39,014 nt of DNA from contig CAISEE010000016.1 of assembly GCA_903884345.1 (NCBI GenBank), positions 1 to 39,014 on the forward strand, written 5' to 3'. How positions within the stretch are numbered: position 1 is the stretch's first letter; every line of letters starts with the position of its first letter. The translations under genes and the position numbers were made by a program. The notes beneath the pieces were generated by a model. The model was not told the DNA's origin. It ran no database searches and saw only the letters and a program-made list of their open reading frames with translations. Shown here one piece after another: positions 6,882-16,084 of this stretch. Source of the stretch: Candidatus Adlerbacteria bacterium (GTDB taxonomy: Bacteria; Patescibacteriota; Minisyncoccia; Phycocordibacterales; SBAW01).

Positions 6882-8876
6882 ATGCAGGAAGATCCGAATA
6901 AAGTTACGTACTTCGCCAAATCCAATTCGCGTGGGGCCGAGGTGCCGTTCGGGATCAAGCGCCGCGATCGCGCGCGCCATATGTACGTCATCGGGAAGAC
7001 GGGTATGGGTAAGTCGACCTTGCTCGAGAACATGGCGATTCAGGACATTCGCAATGGCGAGGGGTTAGCTTTCATCGACCCGCACGGCTCGACCGCCGAC
7101 CGCATCCTCGAGTACGTGCCCGAGCACCGCGTCAAAGACGTGGTGTACTTCGCACCGTTCGATATGGAGTACCCCTTGGCCTTCAATGTCATGGAGGACG
7201 TGGGCTACGACAAGCGCCACCTCGTGGTGTCGGGGCTTATGTCGGCGTTCAAGAAATTGTGGGTCGACGCCTGGAGCGCCCGCATGGAGTACATTCTCTC
7301 CAACACCCTGCTGGCACTTCTTGAGTACGAGGGTGCGACGCTGTTGGACGTCAACACCATGTACACCAACAAGGCCTTTCGCAAGAAGGTCGTCGACAAC
7401 GTCAAAGACCCGGTGGTGAAGCGCTTCTGGGTCGAGGAGTTCGCTAACTTTACCGACCGCTTCGCGGCCGAAGCAACGCCGGCCATCCAAAACAAGGTGG
7501 GGCAGTTTACCTCCAATCCGCTCATCCGCAACATCATCGGGCAGCCAAAGTCCTCCTTCGACATCCGTAAATTAATGGATGAGCGAAAGATTTTCATCAT
7601 CAACCTCTCCAAAGGGCGCGTGGGCGAGGTCAATGCCAACCTGCTTGGCTCCATGCTCGTGACCAAAATTTATTTGGCGGCCATGTCGCGCGCCGATGTG
7701 ACCGCGGCGACCTTGACAACGCTTCCGAACTTTTACTTTTACGTAGACGAATTCCAAAACTTTGCCAACGAATCCTTTGCCGACATTCTCTCGGAGGCGC
7801 GTAAGTACAAACTAAACCTCTTAATTGCGCACCAGTACGTCGAGCAGATGGAGGAGGAGGTGCGCAATGCCGTCTTCGGCAACGTCGGTACCACGGTGGC
7901 CTTTCGCGTGGGGCCGTTTGATGCCGAGACCCTCGAGACCATCTTTCAGCCGACGTTCATGCAGACCGACTTGGTCAACCTCGGCTTCGCGCAGATCTAC
8001 CTCACGCTCATGATCGATGGTGTGGGATCGCCGCCATTTTCGGCGACGACCCTGCCGCCGTTTGACCCGCCGCCCGCCCGCTTCGACGCCCTGGCGCTCC
8101 AGTACTCGCGCGAGCAGTTCGGTCGCCCTCGCGCGGCAATCGAGGAGATGCTTCAGAAGTGGCAAGAGAGCGAGCTTGAGCCCGCCAAGAGCGTGGCACC
8201 TAAAGCGGCTGCTTCGTCAGGCGCATCTGGTACCGCATCTGCCTCGTCATCGGCCCCGTCGGGGAAGCATCAAACGCCGCACGCAGCCGACAAGCCGCGC
8301 GGGATGCCGCTGCGCAGCGACTACGTCAAACCCGCGGAGCGCGTCGTCCCACCCCCCGTACCTCTGACGCCGCAGGAGTTGGCCGAGCTCGAGGCGCACA
8401 AGCGCGCGGTCGCGGCCAGTATCCAAAAGAACACCGCAGCGCACGCCGTCGCGGCTCCAGAACCTGCGCCCGAACCGGTGTCTGCGCCCGAGCCTGCGCC
8501 GCAGCCTAAGCCCGAGCCGACTCCGCACAAACCTGTCGAGCGTCCCCGCGAGCCTGCGCCGCGACCGCAAGAGTCAGTGGTGCCCAAGCCGCCACTTGAG
8601 GGCGCGACCAGTCTCAAAGACGCGCTCGCGGCTGCGATGAAAAAAGCGGCCGAAGCCCCCAAAGAAGAAGTAGCAAGCGCTCCGGCGCCGTCGCCCGAGC
8701 CGGCGTCTCTTAAAGATGCACTCGCCAAGGTCGCGACGCATACGCCACCCACACCACCACCGCACAACCGACCGCATCCGCACGTCGAACCGACGAAAGA
8801 ACCTCCGGCTCAAATGCAAGAACAGGTCATGCGGGAGATGCTCGCAGTTGATGAACAAGGCGATGAAACGCGCTAG
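6882..8876 (+). CDS. TraD/VirD4-like type IV secretion DNA-binding ATPase
   Basis: The 664-residue product has Walker A GKTGMGKST near residue 40, AFIDPHGSTAD just after it, and a Walker B segment FYFYVDEFQNFANES near residue 290, then HQYVEQMEEEVRNAVFGNVG. This is the HerA/VirD4-type hexameric motor architecture found in TraD-like coupling proteins. The last 230 residues or so are Pro/Ala/Glu-rich and probably disordered. There is no obvious N-terminal membrane anchor, and no other conjugation or type IV secretion gene is in the window, so it may act in DNA uptake, pilus export or chromosome handling. An alternative TTG at 6876 was rejected in favour of ATG 6882. The next gene overlaps its end by 26 bases. 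Confidence 0.85.
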   Translation: MQEDPNKVTYFAKSNSRGAEVPFGIKRRDRARHMYVIGKTGMGKSTLLENMAIQDIRNGEGLAFIDPHGSTADRILEYVPEHRVKDVVYFAPFDMEYPLAFNVMEDVGYDKRHLVVSGLMSAFKKLWVDAWSARMEYILSNTLLALLEYEGATLLDVNTMYTNKAFRKKVVDNVKDPVVKRFWVEEFANFTDRFAAEATPAIQNKVGQFTSNPLIRNIIGQPKSSFDIRKLMDERKIFIINLSKGRVGEVNANLLGSMLVTKIYLAAMSRADVTAATLTTLPNFYFYVDEFQNFANESFADILSEARKYKLNLLIAHQYVEQMEEEVRNAVFGNVGTTVAFRVGPFDAETLETIFQPTFMQTDLVNLGFAQIYLTLMIDGVGSPPFSATTLPPFDPPPARFDALALQYSREQFGRPRAAIEEMLQKWQESELEPAKSVAPKAAASSGASGTASASSSAPSGKHQTPHAADKPRGMPLRSDYVKPAERVVPPPVPLTPQELAELEAHKRAVAASIQKNTAAHAVAAPEPAPEPVSAPEPAPQPKPEPTPHKPVERPREPAPRPQESVVPKPPLEGATSLKDALAAAMKKAAEAPKEEVASAPAPSPEPASLKDALAKVATHTPPTPPPHNRPHPHVEPTKEPPAQMQEQVMREMLAVDEQGDETR

Positions 8877-10416
8877 TTATTTATTACTATTTGTCACGGC
8901 AGCTATCAGTATTTCGTGTGTTGTACTTCCCACTGCGGCACGGGCGTCGGTGCGCATCACCGAGGTCATGTACGACCCGCCCGGCTCGGGCGCACAGTGG
9001 ATCGAGGTCTACAATCCCGATGCGAGCCCGGTTACACTGATTGCGGGTACCAAGGGTTGGCGTGTCGACGACGGAGGGTCATCAAAGCACGTGCTCGTTG
9101 ATCCTGCGTCGGCGAGTAACGGCGGCGGACGCGGATCGCTCACCATCCCGCCCGCGGGATTTGCTATCATCACTAACGACCCCACAGGGTTTATCGCGCA
9201 GTTTGGTGGTTCGTACTCGGTCATCAAGTCAGCTATCAGTCCCAACCAGACGAGCGGCGCCACCATCGCGCTCATCGACGACCAGGGGAGTGTCGTCGAC
9301 TCCGTGACCTACGCCACCGCTATGGGTGGTAAGAACGACGGCAACGCGCTCCATCGAAGCGGTGACGCACTGCTTGCGGCGCCACCGGATCCGGGCGTGT
9401 ATACGGCGGCCGATAGTGTCCCGACTGGCGCGACCTCTGACGCGTCGATTGCTGCGACGACCACACCGGCGATTGCAACGAGTGTCGCGGCACCCCTGCC
9501 ACCAGATACACTTCTGGCTCGCATCACCAGTCAGCCGGCGGTCTCGGTCGGTGCGGGGTCGTACTTCGTCGGTGCTGCTTTGACGCCGCAGGGGGTGCCG
9601 CTTGCGGACGCGCGCTACATTTGGAATTTCGGCGACGGCGCGACAGGGGAGGGTCGTTCCGTTTTTCATACGTACGCCTACCCGGGGAAGTACAACGTCA
9701 TGCTCACCGTCGCGTCGGGCATAATCGCGGGGACGGCGCGTCAGATTGTCGCTGCGCTACCGGCCGAAGTTGGTTTGCTCTCGGAACCCGATGGCTCAGT
9801 CATGCTGCTTGACCAGTCGGCACAGGACCTCGACGTCTCACTCTGGAGCATTACCTCGGGTACCTCGACGTTTGTGCTGCCGCAGGGCACGACGATTCTC
9901 GGCGGGCAGGGAGTTCGCGTCTCGAGCGCGACCATGGGTATGTACGCGCAAAGCGATGCGGTACTGCGCTACATCAACGGCACCATCGCCGCGACCGCCG
10001 CGACCGCGGTCGCGTATGTGCCGCCGCCGGTCGAAGTTGCTCCACCAGCTCCATCGGCGCCACCCGTTGCTGCGTCAACCGCAGAGCCTGTGCCTGTCAT
10101 CACCGAGACGCCCCGGGTGCCCGCGCCGGCCGAGTCGCTCTCACCTGAGCCACCACCAGTCGTGATAGAGGCTGCGCCCGAGGTGCCCGCGAGCGCGACC
10201 CCGCCGAAGGAATCTGCACAAGACCCCATTGCAAACCAGGCGGCGGTCGCGGCGGCCCCGTTCTCGCCCACGTTCCTTGAATCGGTGCTCGCGCTCGTCG
10301 CGGTCATTCTTCTCGGTATCGCCGGAGTTTGGTATGCTCATGCGGAGGATGCCCGCCGCTGGCAAAGTGAGGGCTCTGAAACTTCTCCCTCGGCCGCGGA
10401 GTTTGATATTGAATAG
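8851..10416 (+). CDS. Secreted lamin-tail-domain protein with PKD domain and C-terminal anchor
   Basis: The 521-residue product has a signal peptide (residues 1-32, likely cut after ARA). A lamin-tail domain follows directly (VRITEVMYDPPGSGAQWIEVYN). A PKD domain lies at about 256-288 (YIWNFGDGATGEG, then YPGKYNVMLTV). A degenerate second lamin-tail-like repeat is at about 305-385, followed by a Pro/Ala-rich stretch and a C-terminal membrane helix at about 475-497. The layout is that of a wall- or membrane-anchored surface protein. It overlaps the TraD-like gene by 26 bases, implying co-expression. ATG 8863 is an alternative start four codons in; neither has a good ribosome-binding site. Confidence 0.8.
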   Translation: MNKAMKRASYLLLFVTAAISISCVVLPTAARASVRITEVMYDPPGSGAQWIEVYNPDASPVTLIAGTKGWRVDDGGSSKHVLVDPASASNGGGRGSLTIPPAGFAIITNDPTGFIAQFGGSYSVIKSAISPNQTSGATIALIDDQGSVVDSVTYATAMGGKNDGNALHRSGDALLAAPPDPGVYTAADSVPTGATSDASIAATTTPAIATSVAAPLPPDTLLARITSQPAVSVGAGSYFVGAALTPQGVPLADARYIWNFGDGATGEGRSVFHTYAYPGKYNVMLTVASGIIAGTARQIVAALPAEVGLLSEPDGSVMLLDQSAQDLDVSLWSITSGTSTFVLPQGTTILGGQGVRVSSATMGMYAQSDAVLRYINGTIAATAATAVAYVPPPVEVAPPAPSAPPVAASTAEPVPVITETPRVPAPAESLSPEPPPVVIEAAPEVPASATPPKESAQDPIANQAAVAAAPFSPTFLESVLALVAVILLGIAGVWYAHAEDARRWQSEGSETSPSAAEFDIE

Positions 10417-10431
10417 CTCCACCTTTTTTCT

Positions 10432-11301
10432 ATGGCATCCACTCCCCACAATCCTAAGCTCATCCTCGTGACCGGCGGCGCCGGGTTCATTGGCTCGCAC
10501 CTATGCGAGCGTTTGGTTCGGGAAGGGCATCGCGTCATCTCGCTCGACAACTACTTCACCGGCAGTCGCGACAACCACGTTGCGGGGGTGGAGTATCGCG
10601 AGGGCCACACCAAAGACATCGAGGCATTGGTTCCCGAGCATCCCAACCTGATCTATCACTTGGGCGAGTACTCGCGCGTCGAGATCAGCTTCACCGAGCC
10701 CGGCCTCGTGTGGGAACTCAACATCGCGGGCACCTTCGGAGTCCTCGAGTATTGGCGCCGCCGCGGGTGCAAGCTCGTGTACGCCGGCTCGTCGACCAAG
10801 TTCGCCGACGGCGGCCTGGGGCGAGACCAGAGCCCGTACGCGTGGACCAAGGCCACCAATACCGAGCTCGTGCGCAACTATGGCGAGTGGTTCGCCTTGC
10901 CCTACGCCATCACGTATTTCTATAACGTCTACGGGCCGCGCGAGCGTGCGGGGCAGTACGGCACCGTGATCGAGATCTTTCGCCAGAAGGCCGCAAAGGG
11001 CGAGACACTCTCGGTCACCGCGCCGGGCACGCAGCGACGCATGTTCACGCACGTCGATGACATCGTGGACGGCCTTCTTTTGGTCGGGGAGAAGGGTGAG
11101 GGGGATGAGTTTGGCCTGGGAGCCGAGGAGTCGTACTCGATTCTTGAAATTGCCGAACTCTTTGGTGCTCCAGTCGAGATGCGTCCCGAATCCACGGGCA
11201 ACCGCATGAGCGCCAAGCTCGACGCCACGAAGTCGCATGCGCTGGGGTGGCGCGCCACGCGACGGGTCGAAGAGTACATTCGCGCCGCGACACGAGTATG
11301 A
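10432..11301 (+). CDS. NAD-dependent epimerase/dehydratase (GalE-like SDR)
   Basis: The 289-residue product is an extended short-chain dehydrogenase. It has the NAD-binding motif TGGAGFIGSHL near residue 13, SLDNYFTGSRDN, and the catalytic Y136-x3-K140 in SPYAWTKA, preceded by AGSST. The family includes UDP-glucose 4-epimerases, UDP-glucuronate decarboxylases and dTDP-sugar dehydratases; the sequence alone does not decide which. It opens the glycan locus and probably makes a nucleotide sugar for the transferases that follow. Its stop overlaps the next start (ATGA at 11298). Confidence 0.88.
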   Translation: MASTPHNPKLILVTGGAGFIGSHLCERLVREGHRVISLDNYFTGSRDNHVAGVEYREGHTKDIEALVPEHPNLIYHLGEYSRVEISFTEPGLVWELNIAGTFGVLEYWRRRGCKLVYAGSSTKFADGGLGRDQSPYAWTKATNTELVRNYGEWFALPYAITYFYNVYGPRERAGQYGTVIEIFRQKAAKGETLSVTAPGTQRRMFTHVDDIVDGLLLVGEKGEGDEFGLGAEESYSILEIAELFGAPVEMRPESTGNRMSAKLDATKSHALGWRATRRVEEYIRAATRV

Positions 11302-12470
11302 AGCGCGTCTTGATATTTTCGCTCGCGTACCATCCGCATGTGGGTGGCGCCGAGGTCGCCATCAAAGAGATCACGGATCGCATCCCTGACCTCGAATTTC
11401 ATATCATCACGCACCGCTTCGAGCGAGCGCTGCCCGCAGAGGAGCGGCTGGGGAATGTCGTCGTCCATCGCGTGGGTTTCGGCTCCTCGTATCTTTCAAA
11501 AATACTCTTTGTGCCATGGGCGGCATTCGCCGCCGCGCGCCTGCAGAAGTCGCTTCGCTTCGACGCGTACTGGGCGATGATGTCCTACATGCTCTTTCCC
11601 GTGGCGCTGCTTCGCCTTGCGGGGCTGCGGGTGCCCTACGTCTTGACCTTGCAGGAGGGCGATCCGTTCGAGCACGTCTTCGGGCGCCCGCACATCAAAC
11701 TCGTCGCGCCACTTCTGTCGTACGGGTTCAAACACGCGCGCGTGGTGCAGGCGATCTCGACCTTCCTCGGCAGTTGGGCGCGCGAGCGAGGCTACCAGGG
11801 CGACCTCGCCATCATCCCCAACGCGGTCGACATCGCGCATTTCTCGCAACGGGTCGCGCCCGACGACATTGCCGCAGTGCGCGCGCAACTCTCGCTACAG
11901 GCGGAGGATCGCGTCCTCATCACGACCTCGCGCTTGGTCAAGAAGAACGCGGTCGACGTCGTCATTCGCGCGCTCGCGTCACTCCCCGAAAATCTGCACT
12001 TCGTCATTCTTGGCGTCGGTCACGACGAGGTGATGCTGCGCGCCTTGGCGAAGGAGTGCGGGGTCGAGCGTCGCGTGCACTTCGTCGGCTTCGTCGATCA
12101 TGCCGGCGTGCCGCGCTACCTCGCAGCCAGCGACATCTTCATCCGCCCCTCGCGATCCGAGGGCATGGGCAACTCGTTCGTTGAGGCGATGGTGGCTGGG
12201 CTCCCGGTCGTCGCGACCCAGGTGGGCGGCATCGCCGATTTCCTCTTCGACGCACGCCTTAATCCCGAGCGCCACGCCACCGGTTGGGTCGTCCGCCCCG
12301 ACTCGCCCGAGGACATCACGGCGGCGGTTCGAAACATCCTCAGCAACCCCGCCGAGGTCGAGAAAACCGTTGCCTACGCACGCCAATTTGCCACCACGCA
12401 CTACGATTGGGACACGATCGCGGCTGCTATGCGCGAGCAGGTCTTCGGCAAAGCGCTCTCAATTGGGTAG
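11298..12470 (+). CDS. Glycosyltransferase family 4
   Basis: The 390-residue product has two Rossmann domains of the GT-B fold. The N-terminal glycine loop is HPHVGGAEVAIKEI, typical of retaining GT4 enzymes. The C-terminal donor-binding region has ITTSRLVKKNAVDVVIRAL and the E-x7-E motif in SRSEGMGNSFVEAMVAGLPV. It transfers a sugar from a nucleotide donor in the cytoplasm. ATG 11298 overlaps the epimerase stop; the frame is open a little upstream, but this start gives the normal family N-terminus (MKRVLIFSLAYHPHVGG). Confidence 0.9.
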   Translation: MKRVLIFSLAYHPHVGGAEVAIKEITDRIPDLEFHIITHRFERALPAEERLGNVVVHRVGFGSSYLSKILFVPWAAFAAARLQKSLRFDAYWAMMSYMLFPVALLRLAGLRVPYVLTLQEGDPFEHVFGRPHIKLVAPLLSYGFKHARVVQAISTFLGSWARERGYQGDLAIIPNAVDIAHFSQRVAPDDIAAVRAQLSLQAEDRVLITTSRLVKKNAVDVVIRALASLPENLHFVILGVGHDEVMLRALAKECGVERRVHFVGFVDHAGVPRYLAASDIFIRPSRSEGMGNSFVEAMVAGLPVVATQVGGIADFLFDARLNPERHATGWVVRPDSPEDITAAVRNILSNPAEVEKTVAYARQFATTHYDWDTIAAAMREQVFGKALSIG

Positions 12471-12473
12471 AAT
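12468..12473 (+). promoter_or_regulatory. -10 element overlapping a stop codon
   Basis: TAGAAT matches five of six -10 bases and ends six bases before ATG 12480. Its first three bases are the TAG stop of the upstream glycosyltransferase. The intervening GGAGGT could also serve as a Shine-Dalgarno, but with almost no spacing. Confidence 0.45.
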
Positions 12474-12479
12474 GGAGGT

Positions 12480-14642
12480 ATGAAGATTCTTCTCGCGACC
12501 CCGCTTTACGCACCCCAAATCGGCGGCCCGGCGACCCACGCCAAGTTCGTCACCGAGGAGCTCTCGCGCCGCGGATTCGTGGTCGAGCGCGTCGAGTTTG
12601 GCGCGGTGCGCTCGTGGCCCCGCCTCCTGCGCCACCTGCTCTATTTGTATACAATCGTGCGGCGAGGGAAGACGGCCGACGTCATCTATGCGCTCGATCC
12701 CGTCAGCGTGGGGCTCCCGGCGATGCTCGCGGCGCGGTGGCTGAAGAAGCGCTTCGTGCTGCGCGTGGCGGGCGACTATGCGTGGGAGCAGGGTGTGCAG
12801 CGCTTTGGCGTCACCGACCACCTCGACCGATTTCTCGCGACGAAGCGTGTGCCGATTCGTGTGCGCATACTTCGTCGCATCCAAACGTCGGTGGCCCGTG
12901 GTGCCGCGCGCATCGTCGTACCCAGCGCCTATTTCAAATCGGTCATCGAGCGCTGGGGCATCCCGGGCGAGAAGGTCGAGGTCGTCTACAGCACGCTCGA
13001 GCCCCTGACTGTGCTGCAGAAGTACGCGGCGAGGAAGGCGATCGGCGTCTTCAACTCCGACCCGCTCATCGTGAGTGCGGGGCGCCTCGTGCCGTGGAAG
13101 GGTTTTCACAAACTGCTCGATGCGGTCGCGCAATTGCGCAAACAGTTTCCGGCGCTCCAGTTGCGCATCGCGGGCGACGGTCCTGGTCTCGCGAAGTTGC
13201 GCGCGGCGATTGCCGAGGCGGGGCTTGAGGGTGCGGTGCACCTTGAGGGTAAACTCTCGCAGCAAGACCTCGCCGCATTGGTCAGCGCCGCGGATGTCTT
13301 CGTGCTCAATACGCAGTACGAGGGGCTCTCGCATCAGTTGATCGAGGCGATGCAGATCGGCACCCCGATCGTGACGACGCCGGTCGGCGGCAACCCCGAG
13401 CTGCTGCAGGACGGCAAGAGTGCGCTCTTCGTCGAGCAAGACGACGTCGAGGCGCTCGCCTCGGCCGTGGCGCACCTCCTCACGCACCGCGCCTTCGCCG
13501 AGCACTTGGTCGCCGGTGCACGCGCGACCTTGTCGCGATTCGAACCCGCGCGCTCGGCTGAGGCACTCGCAAACCTCTTTATGGAGGCGATGCCGACCCA
13601 GGCCCAGCTGCGGGTCCTCATGATTAGTGGTGATCCGGCAGTGCTGCAGCCGGGCAGCAACGTGCACGAGCGCATACAGCTCCAGGCAGCGCAGATCGGG
13701 TGGCTCGACGTCTTAGTGCAGGGCCGCGGGCAGGCGACACTCGCGGGTAAGGGGAGCGTCGAGGGATTCGTGGGCTCCAAGTTCAGCGTCGCGCGGGCGA
13801 TGCTGCGCGCCGCACACTCGCGCCGATTCCACGTCGTCACGTCGCAGGATCCGTTCCTTTTGGGTCTCATCGCCTGGCGGATCGCACGCCGTAGCCGCGC
13901 CAAGCTCGAGCTCCAGATTCATACCGACCTCTTTGCGCCCGAATATGCGGCTCTCTCATGGGGTAATTGGCTGCGTGTGCGCCTCGCGCGATTCTTGCTT
14001 GTGCGCGCCGACGGCGTGCGGGTGGTCTCGGAGCGCATCGCGCGCTCGCTTGTGCCGCTTCGTCTCACCGTACCCATCTCGGTCCTGCCGATCTATGTCA
14101 ATATTGACGCCGTGCGTGCGGCGCCCTTGTGCGACACGACCGTCTTCCCGCCGTTTTCAAAACGCATCCTCGTGGTCTCGCGCCTGGAGCGCGAGAAGAA
14201 CGTCGCGGGCGCGCTGCGCGTCATGCGAGAGGTCCTCAAATCGATTCCCGACGCGGGGCTCCTCATCGCCGGCGACGGGAGCGAGCGCGCGTCGCTTGAG
14301 GCGCTGGCACGAAAGCTCGGCATCGCAAAGCGCGTGGTTTTTCTCGGGCGCCGCGACGACGCGCTCTCGCTCTACACCTGCGCCGATGTGGTGCTCTCGA
14401 CCTCCTATTACGAGGGCTACGGCGCCGTCCTAATCGAGGCTCTGGCCGCCGGGCGCGCGGTCGTAACGCCCGACGTTGGTATCGCGCGCGAGGCGGGGGC
14501 GATCGTCGTGCCTCGCAAAGACCTTGCGCGCGCTACCGTCGAGGCACTGCGCACCTACGCCAAAGGCAAGCTGTTGCTGCCGGTCGTGTCCAAAGACGCA
14601 CACGCGCGTGCCTGGGGCGAGAGCATCGCACACCTTTTATGA
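12480..14642 (+). CDS. Tandem fusion of two GT4 glycosyltransferases
   Basis: The 720-residue product holds two complete GT-B units. The first (about 1-370) starts MKILLATPLYAPQIGGPATH and has VSAGRLVPWKGFHKLLDAV and the E-x7-E motif in QYEGLSHQLIEAMQIGTPI. The second (about 375-720) starts LRVLMISGDPAVLQPGSNVH and has VVSRLEREKNVAGALRVM and YYEGYGAVLIEALAAGRAV. Both donor sites look intact, so the protein may add two sugars in sequence. No stop or frameshift separates the halves. The gene is preceded by TAGAAT six bases upstream, and its stop overlaps the next ATG. Confidence 0.88.
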   Translation: MKILLATPLYAPQIGGPATHAKFVTEELSRRGFVVERVEFGAVRSWPRLLRHLLYLYTIVRRGKTADVIYALDPVSVGLPAMLAARWLKKRFVLRVAGDYAWEQGVQRFGVTDHLDRFLATKRVPIRVRILRRIQTSVARGAARIVVPSAYFKSVIERWGIPGEKVEVVYSTLEPLTVLQKYAARKAIGVFNSDPLIVSAGRLVPWKGFHKLLDAVAQLRKQFPALQLRIAGDGPGLAKLRAAIAEAGLEGAVHLEGKLSQQDLAALVSAADVFVLNTQYEGLSHQLIEAMQIGTPIVTTPVGGNPELLQDGKSALFVEQDDVEALASAVAHLLTHRAFAEHLVAGARATLSRFEPARSAEALANLFMEAMPTQAQLRVLMISGDPAVLQPGSNVHERIQLQAAQIGWLDVLVQGRGQATLAGKGSVEGFVGSKFSVARAMLRAAHSRRFHVVTSQDPFLLGLIAWRIARRSRAKLELQIHTDLFAPEYAALSWGNWLRVRLARFLLVRADGVRVVSERIARSLVPLRLTVPISVLPIYVNIDAVRAAPLCDTTVFPPFSKRILVVSRLEREKNVAGALRVMREVLKSIPDAGLLIAGDGSERASLEALARKLGIAKRVVFLGRRDDALSLYTCADVVLSTSYYEGYGAVLIEALAAGRAVVTPDVGIAREAGAIVVPRKDLARATVEALRTYAKGKLLLPVVSKDAHARAWGESIAHLL

Positions 14643-16084
14643 AACTCCTCATCCTCACACAAACCGTTGATTCGCACGACCCCGTCCTCGGGTTCTTTCA
14701 TCGGTGGATCGGCGAGTTTTCGCACCGCTTCGAGCAGCTCACGGTCGTGTGTTTGCGTGAGGGTGCGCACGCGCTGCCGCACAACGTGGCCGTGCATTCG
14801 CTTGGCAAAGAGAAGGGTCGCGCCTCGCGCCTGCGCTACGTACTGCGACTCTATCGATTAATCTGGCGCGAGCGAAACAACTACGACGCGGTCTTGGTCC
14901 ACATGAACCAAGAGTACGTGCTGCTGGCAGGGCCCTTCTGGCTTTTGTTCGGCAAGCCGATCTACCTGTGGCGCAATCACTACGCGGGCTCCTGGGCGAC
15001 CAACCTCGCGGGTCGCCTGTGCGCGCAGGTGTTTTGTACGTCGAAATCTTCCTACACCGCCACGTTTGCAAACACGACGCTGATGCCGGTCGGCATCGAC
15101 ACAGGTGTATTCCATCCCACACCCGACGCCTCGCCGCTGCCGCACACAATTCTCTCACTCGGCCGCATCGCGCCGAGCAAGCACGTCGAGACGATCATTG
15201 AGGCGGTCGCACTCCTCGCGAAAAAAGGAGTCACGTGCTCGCTCGATATCTACGGCGACGCGCTGCCCGAGCATGCGAACTATTTGGAGAGTCTTCGTGC
15301 TCGCGTGCATGAGTCGGGACTCCAAGAAGTGGTCGCGTTTCACGGTGGGGTCGCTAACACCGACACGCCAATGGTTTACGCCGCGCACGCGGTCTTCGTT
15401 AACGCGAGTCGCTCGGGCATGTTCGACAAAACTATTTTCGAGGCACTGGCCTCGGGCGCTCTGGTCGTGGCCGCAAGCGACGATTGGAAGGCGCTGGCAG
15501 GGGAGGAGTGGTGGTTTGCGCTCGATGATGCGGCGCAGCTGGCGCAGCGACTGGAATATGTCCTTCGCCTCGCACCCGAGATTCGACACACGACTGCTGA
15601 AGCCTTGCGGTCGCGCCTCGTGAAGCCGCAGTCGCTTGAGGCGCTCGGTGCGGCACTCCAGCGTGCGATGACTGTCTCACCTCGTCTGACGAAAACCGCG
15701 CTTCTGGCGCGCTACCTGTTCGCGGGCGTGACCGCGACCGCCACCAACCTCGCACTCACGTTTTTGCTGGAGCGCTTCACCTCGCTCCACTACCTGGTCG
15801 TCGTTTCGCTCGCGGTGCTTGCGGCAGTGGTGGTGAGCTTCACGCTCCAAAAGTATGTGACGTTCAGCGGGGCGCACCATTCCCAAACGCGCACGCAGTT
15901 TGGTCTTTTCGCCGCCTTCGCTCTGTTCAATTTGTGCGTCAACGACGTTCTGGTGTACCTCATCTTCTCGGTCGCGGGGCTCCACATGCTGGTCGTCGCC
16001 GAGGCACTTGCAGCGGTCATCGTCGCGGGGTACAGTTTCTTTCTCTATCGCCATGGCATCTTTAAACCGAAAGCACGCGTATGA
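14639..16084 (+). CDS. GT4 glycosyltransferase fused to GtrA-like flippase domain
   Basis: Residues 1-345 form a GT4-like transferase (LSLGRIAPSKHVETIIEAVA and SGMFDKTIFEALASGALVV). Residues about 350-475 form a four-helix GtrA domain (ARYLFAGVTATATNLALTF, VVSFTLQKYVTFS, FNLCVNDVLVYLIF, GYSFFLYRHGIF). GtrA proteins are thought to flip polyprenyl-phosphate-linked sugars. GtrA is usually a stand-alone protein of about 130 residues beside a GtrB-type GT2, and here exactly such a GT2 follows, overlapping by four bases. The acceptor of the GT4 half is unknown. Total length is 481 residues. Confidence 0.87.
   Translation: MKLLILTQTVDSHDPVLGFFHRWIGEFSHRFEQLTVVCLREGAHALPHNVAVHSLGKEKGRASRLRYVLRLYRLIWRERNNYDAVLVHMNQEYVLLAGPFWLLFGKPIYLWRNHYAGSWATNLAGRLCAQVFCTSKSSYTATFANTTLMPVGIDTGVFHPTPDASPLPHTILSLGRIAPSKHVETIIEAVALLAKKGVTCSLDIYGDALPEHANYLESLRARVHESGLQEVVAFHGGVANTDTPMVYAAHAVFVNASRSGMFDKTIFEALASGALVVAASDDWKALAGEEWWFALDDAAQLAQRLEYVLRLAPEIRHTTAEALRSRLVKPQSLEALGAALQRAMTVSPRLTKTALLARYLFAGVTATATNLALTFLLERFTSLHYLVVVSLAVLAAVVVSFTLQKYVTFSGAHHSQTRTQFGLFAAFALFNLCVNDVLVYLIFSVAGLHMLVVAEALAAVIVAGYSFFLYRHGIFKPKARV

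Noticed and set aside
12459-13667. A 402-codon minus-strand frame opposite the double GT4 gene
   Set aside because: It is rich in Arg, His and Glu from antisense codon bias and lies wholly over a clear glycosyltransferase.
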